Assembly (NCBI RefSeq): GCF_000189635.1
Contig: NW_002476030.1
Coordinates: 71,165 to 135,164, forward strand
DNA: 64,000 nt
Direction of reading: 5' to 3'
Source of the DNA: Tetrahymena thermophila SB210
Lineage: Eukaryota; Ciliophora; Oligohymenophorea; Hymenostomatida; Tetrahymenidae
Below are positions 61,160 to 64,000 of the stretch, piece after piece. The translations under genes and the position numbers were made by a program. The notes below the pieces were generated by a model. The model did not search any database. It saw only the letters and a list, made by a program, of their open reading frames with translations, and was not told the origin of the DNA. Each line of letters opens with the position of its first letter. Position 1 is the first letter of the stretch.

Positions 61160-63578
61160 TAATATCCTTGATGAGTGCAAAAACACAACCAACTAAAAAG
61201 AAAATCAATAAAAATTAAAATATTTAAAATTTAATTTAATTAATGGATCTAATCAGATTCACTAATAATTTTCAAATTAATAACTCATATCACAACTTAA
61301 ATGCCTTCTAAAAATATAAATAAATAAATTAACTAATTAACTAACTAATCAACTAACTAACTAACTAACTTTAGACTATAACTAACTTAATAATTAACAA
61401 AATTAAATATTTATAAACTTATAAATAATACAAATTTATAATTAATATTATTACCTTGTACTTTAAATATTAACCAATAAAATATATTAAAACTGTCTCG
61501 AAAAATTATAAAAAACTTCTAAAACATTAATATAACTTGTATCTTTATGAAAATGCATATTTATTTAATCTACTCAATTATTTTATAAACTAACTTTGTT
61601 TCCATCTAAATCTATCTCAAATTAAAATTACTACAAATCAATATTTTTTCAAACAATTAATTATACAGAAATATGCAAGAAATCTATTTATAATGAATTA
61701 CTTTACTTTGCCAATTTTTTTCATTCTTAGGTATTTTAAAAGATTTAAATTATGTCTATTGAGAATATTTAACTTTTATGAAAAATGAACTATTATTTGA
61801 TTTTAAATTTTAGAAAAAAAATAAAAAACTATTCGTTAAAGAAATCGAACTTTATAAACTTTTATTGGATTTTAATTTATTAAAAATTAATTGGTGGTGT
61901 TTTTTAGTTTTATTAAAAGTTTTTAATTATTGAGAAATGCTGAAAATAAATCTGAATTTTAACTAAATTGATAATTTTTTATGATTTTTTGAACATAAAA
62001 TTAAAATTATAATAAAAATGTTAAAGTTTTATTCAAAAAAGCGATATTTTTAATTCCAAAAATACTTAAGATAAAAAATTATGCTACATTTATAAACTCT
62101 ATTTGATTTTTTCTTTAATTATTTTATTTATCTTCCTACATCTTTACTTAATTCAATAAAAATATTTTTATAAAAATTAAAGTAATTACAAAGCTTTTAC
62201 TTAATAGAAAACAATTCAAAAACTTATTAAACTTACCATTTTAGCCATTATTATTGTTAAATTAATTCTAATTTTGAATATCATATAAAAATGTGTCTTG
62301 TTTATAAGACATTAATTGCTTAATATTTTTGATCCTTTAAAGTGATATGAAATAATTTAGTTATAAGAATGGTTAATTATAGATGAATCTAATGCTAAAA
62401 TCATAATTAAATGAAACATTTTTTCATTTAAAATAATCAAACAATTATTTTTTTATAGCTAAATTATAAATAAATTATGAAATTAACAACTTTTTAGAAA
62501 AATGATTTTGAATGATAAAAAATACTCATTTGCATTCTTTTTTACCTTTTTTTATTACTTTGATTAATTTAAGGGAATATTTTTTATTTTTTAATATGAT
62601 AGCAAAATCAATGTTATGTTTTCTACTTGTATTGATTTTGTATTCATAATGAATGAAAATTAGTTATTTTACAAAGAAGATTTAGGTTAATTTTGATCTC
62701 TTATTCTTATTACTGATGAATTATAAAGATACACACATTCATTTTTGAATGGAAGCAACTTTATTTATATCTAGGCAGTCAACTTTAAAAAGATATTTTT
62801 TAAAAAAATATAATATAAATTAGGAGCTAAGATTTTTTGCTTACTAAATGATTACTTACTTTGAGTTTGTGATTTTTGCATCGATTTAAAAATCTTTTAG
62901 TTTATGTTTGGAGCTAGATTTTTGATTATTTAAAAATAATCAAAAATAGTATTAAATAAACCTTTTTAAATTAGATAATTAGCTAATTTATTTGTTTGGT
63001 GAAGAGAATCGAAATAGCTTCAAGGAATTTAAAATAAAAGAAAAGTTCTTTTAGAAGAGTTCCAAAATAAATAGAGAGTATTAAAATAGGTAGGTATTTT
63101 GAAGGATTTTTAAGTGAATTATTAGAGGCGGGAGTAGTATATCAAGTAATAAATTATTTTTCATTATTAGATAGCTAGTTTATTTATAAAAAAATCAAAA
63201 AGATAGAAAGAAAGAAGAAAAAGTAATTAATTAGAAACCTTTTCTTTAATTAAATAGCAACAAACATATAGTCTCAAAAGAAATTAACATAAGCAATTCT
63301 GCACCAAACAACACTTAAAAAACAGGGTTTAAATAGAATCACATAGAATTTTACAAGTACACGCGCCATAATAAATGTAAATTTTTTTTCTTAATAGCGA
63401 ATGTGCAGCATTAATGCTTTGTTTTTTTTAAATTATCTAGGAAGTTTGACATCAAAGACGATAAGTAACTAGCTTTTTCACATTATGGAATTGATTATCA
63501 TAATCGCGATTTAAAACAATAATTCTTGCAATTATCAGCAAAAATTCAATTCAAAAATGACAGCATTGAAGCATCAAA
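61160..63578. other. Long intergenic region with (AACT)n
   Basis: About 2.4 kb. 61322-61372 holds an (AACT)n tetranucleotide repeat. 61400-62950 is plain AT-rich spacer. From about 62990 the composition becomes less AT-rich and is discussed under findings. No secure gene. Confidence 0.55.
61329..61371 (+). repeat. (AACT)n tetranucleotide repeat
   Basis: Interrupted run of AACT/CTAA units, with the longest uninterrupted part near 61350-61370. A simple microsatellite about 170 bp downstream of the F-box gene. Confidence 0.85.
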
Positions 63579-63695
63579 ATGTTTTAACAATTTTTGATAA
63601 TAAAAAATAGAAAAAAGAGCAACAGGGGAGGCAAGAAATCACCTCAAAAAAAATCGGATGACAAGAAGGACATCTTGCAGACAACCATTTTCAAC
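63579..63695 (+). CDS. Possible first exon of a gene running off the window
   Basis: ATG 63579 opens a 39-codon frame containing a basic stretch (KKSNRGGKKSPQKKSDDKKD) and ending ILQTTIFN at a GTATAA donor (63696). Base composition is clearly less AT-rich than the spacer. An in-frame TGA lies about four codons upstream of the ATG. If real, the rest of the gene lies beyond 64000. The evidence is composition and codon texture only, and no domain can be recognised in so short a piece. An overlapping frame ending at TGA 63595-63597 competes for the same DNA. Confidence 0.3.
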
Positions 63696-64000
63696 GTATA
63701 AAAACCAAATATTTATTTGACTTTATTATTTCTTTACGAAATTGAATCAATTAAAAGGACAATCAATCAATGCTCGCTTAATAAAAACTTTGCTTGTTTT
63801 CCTCCTTATTAATTTTATTAATCTTGTTTGATAAAAATCAATTCAGATACAAAGAATATCACTGCTAATTAATTTAAAAATAAAACAATAAGCAAACAAG
63901 CTAACTAAATAGCAAGAAAACTAATTAACCAATTCATTTAGAAATAAATTGATTGTCTGTATGTCTGTCTTGTACTTCAAACACCAAAATATTAATCTCA
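63696..64000. other. AT-rich window end, possibly intron
   Basis: AT-rich sequence to the window edge, beginning with GTATAA. It is either the first intron of the gene suspected at 63579 or plain spacer. The GTCTGTATGTCTGTCTTG word near 63956 is a short simple-sequence patch. Confidence 0.4.

Noticed and set aside
1-64000. tRNA genes, rRNA, CRISPR arrays, transposon or viral genes
   Set aside because: No GTTCRANNC-type B box with a foldable cloverleaf, no regularly spaced direct repeats, and no transposase, integrase or polymerase motifs were seen on either strand by eye; tRNAscan-SE and Rfam runs would be decisive.

Overview
The window looks like macronuclear DNA of an oligohymenophorean ciliate close to Tetrahymena. 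Base composition is very AT-rich, and long reading frames only appear when TAA and TAG are read as glutamine and TGA is the sole stop. Introns are short, AT-rich GT...AG types, intergenic spacers are close to 85 percent A+T by eye, and the products carry many Asn/Gln tracts. The species is an inference. I derived all gene models by hand from codon phase, splice sites and in-frame TGA, and conventional-code ORF calling would miss almost all of them.

Layout. 425-1336 is a compact ULK/ATG1-like Ser/Thr kinase. 3569-3946 is a mini DUF962/Mpo1-like membrane protein. 5611-12835 is a giant SDS22-type LRR plus coiled-coil protein. 13343-15863 and 16169-17481 are two membrane proteins. 17854-19089 is the only minus-strand gene, divergent from what follows. 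19901-39003 is a tandem array of four paralogous voltage-gated-type K+ channels (here called A-D), each with a TVGYGD pore, a C-linker, a cyclic-nucleotide-binding domain and a CCHC zinc knuckle. 40576-42274 is an unknown protein. 43382-51121 is a giant VHS/GAT-like adaptor ending in an alpha-adaptin-type appendage. 51755-53480 is an eight-exon unknown. 54710-56479 is an LRR gene built almost one repeat per exon. 58539-61159 encodes a PIP-box/F-box/LRR protein. The last ~0.5 kb may hold the first exon of another gene.

Functional links. Apart from the channel array, which arose by local duplication, neighbours do not look co-regulated and there is no operon logic. The most unusual items are the channel array with its added zinc knuckle and lysine-based S4, the GGA-like adaptor with an AP-2-alpha-type ear, and the F-box LRR protein with a consensus N-terminal PCNA-binding PIP box. 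I found no tRNA, rRNA, CRISPR array, transposon or virus-like gene.
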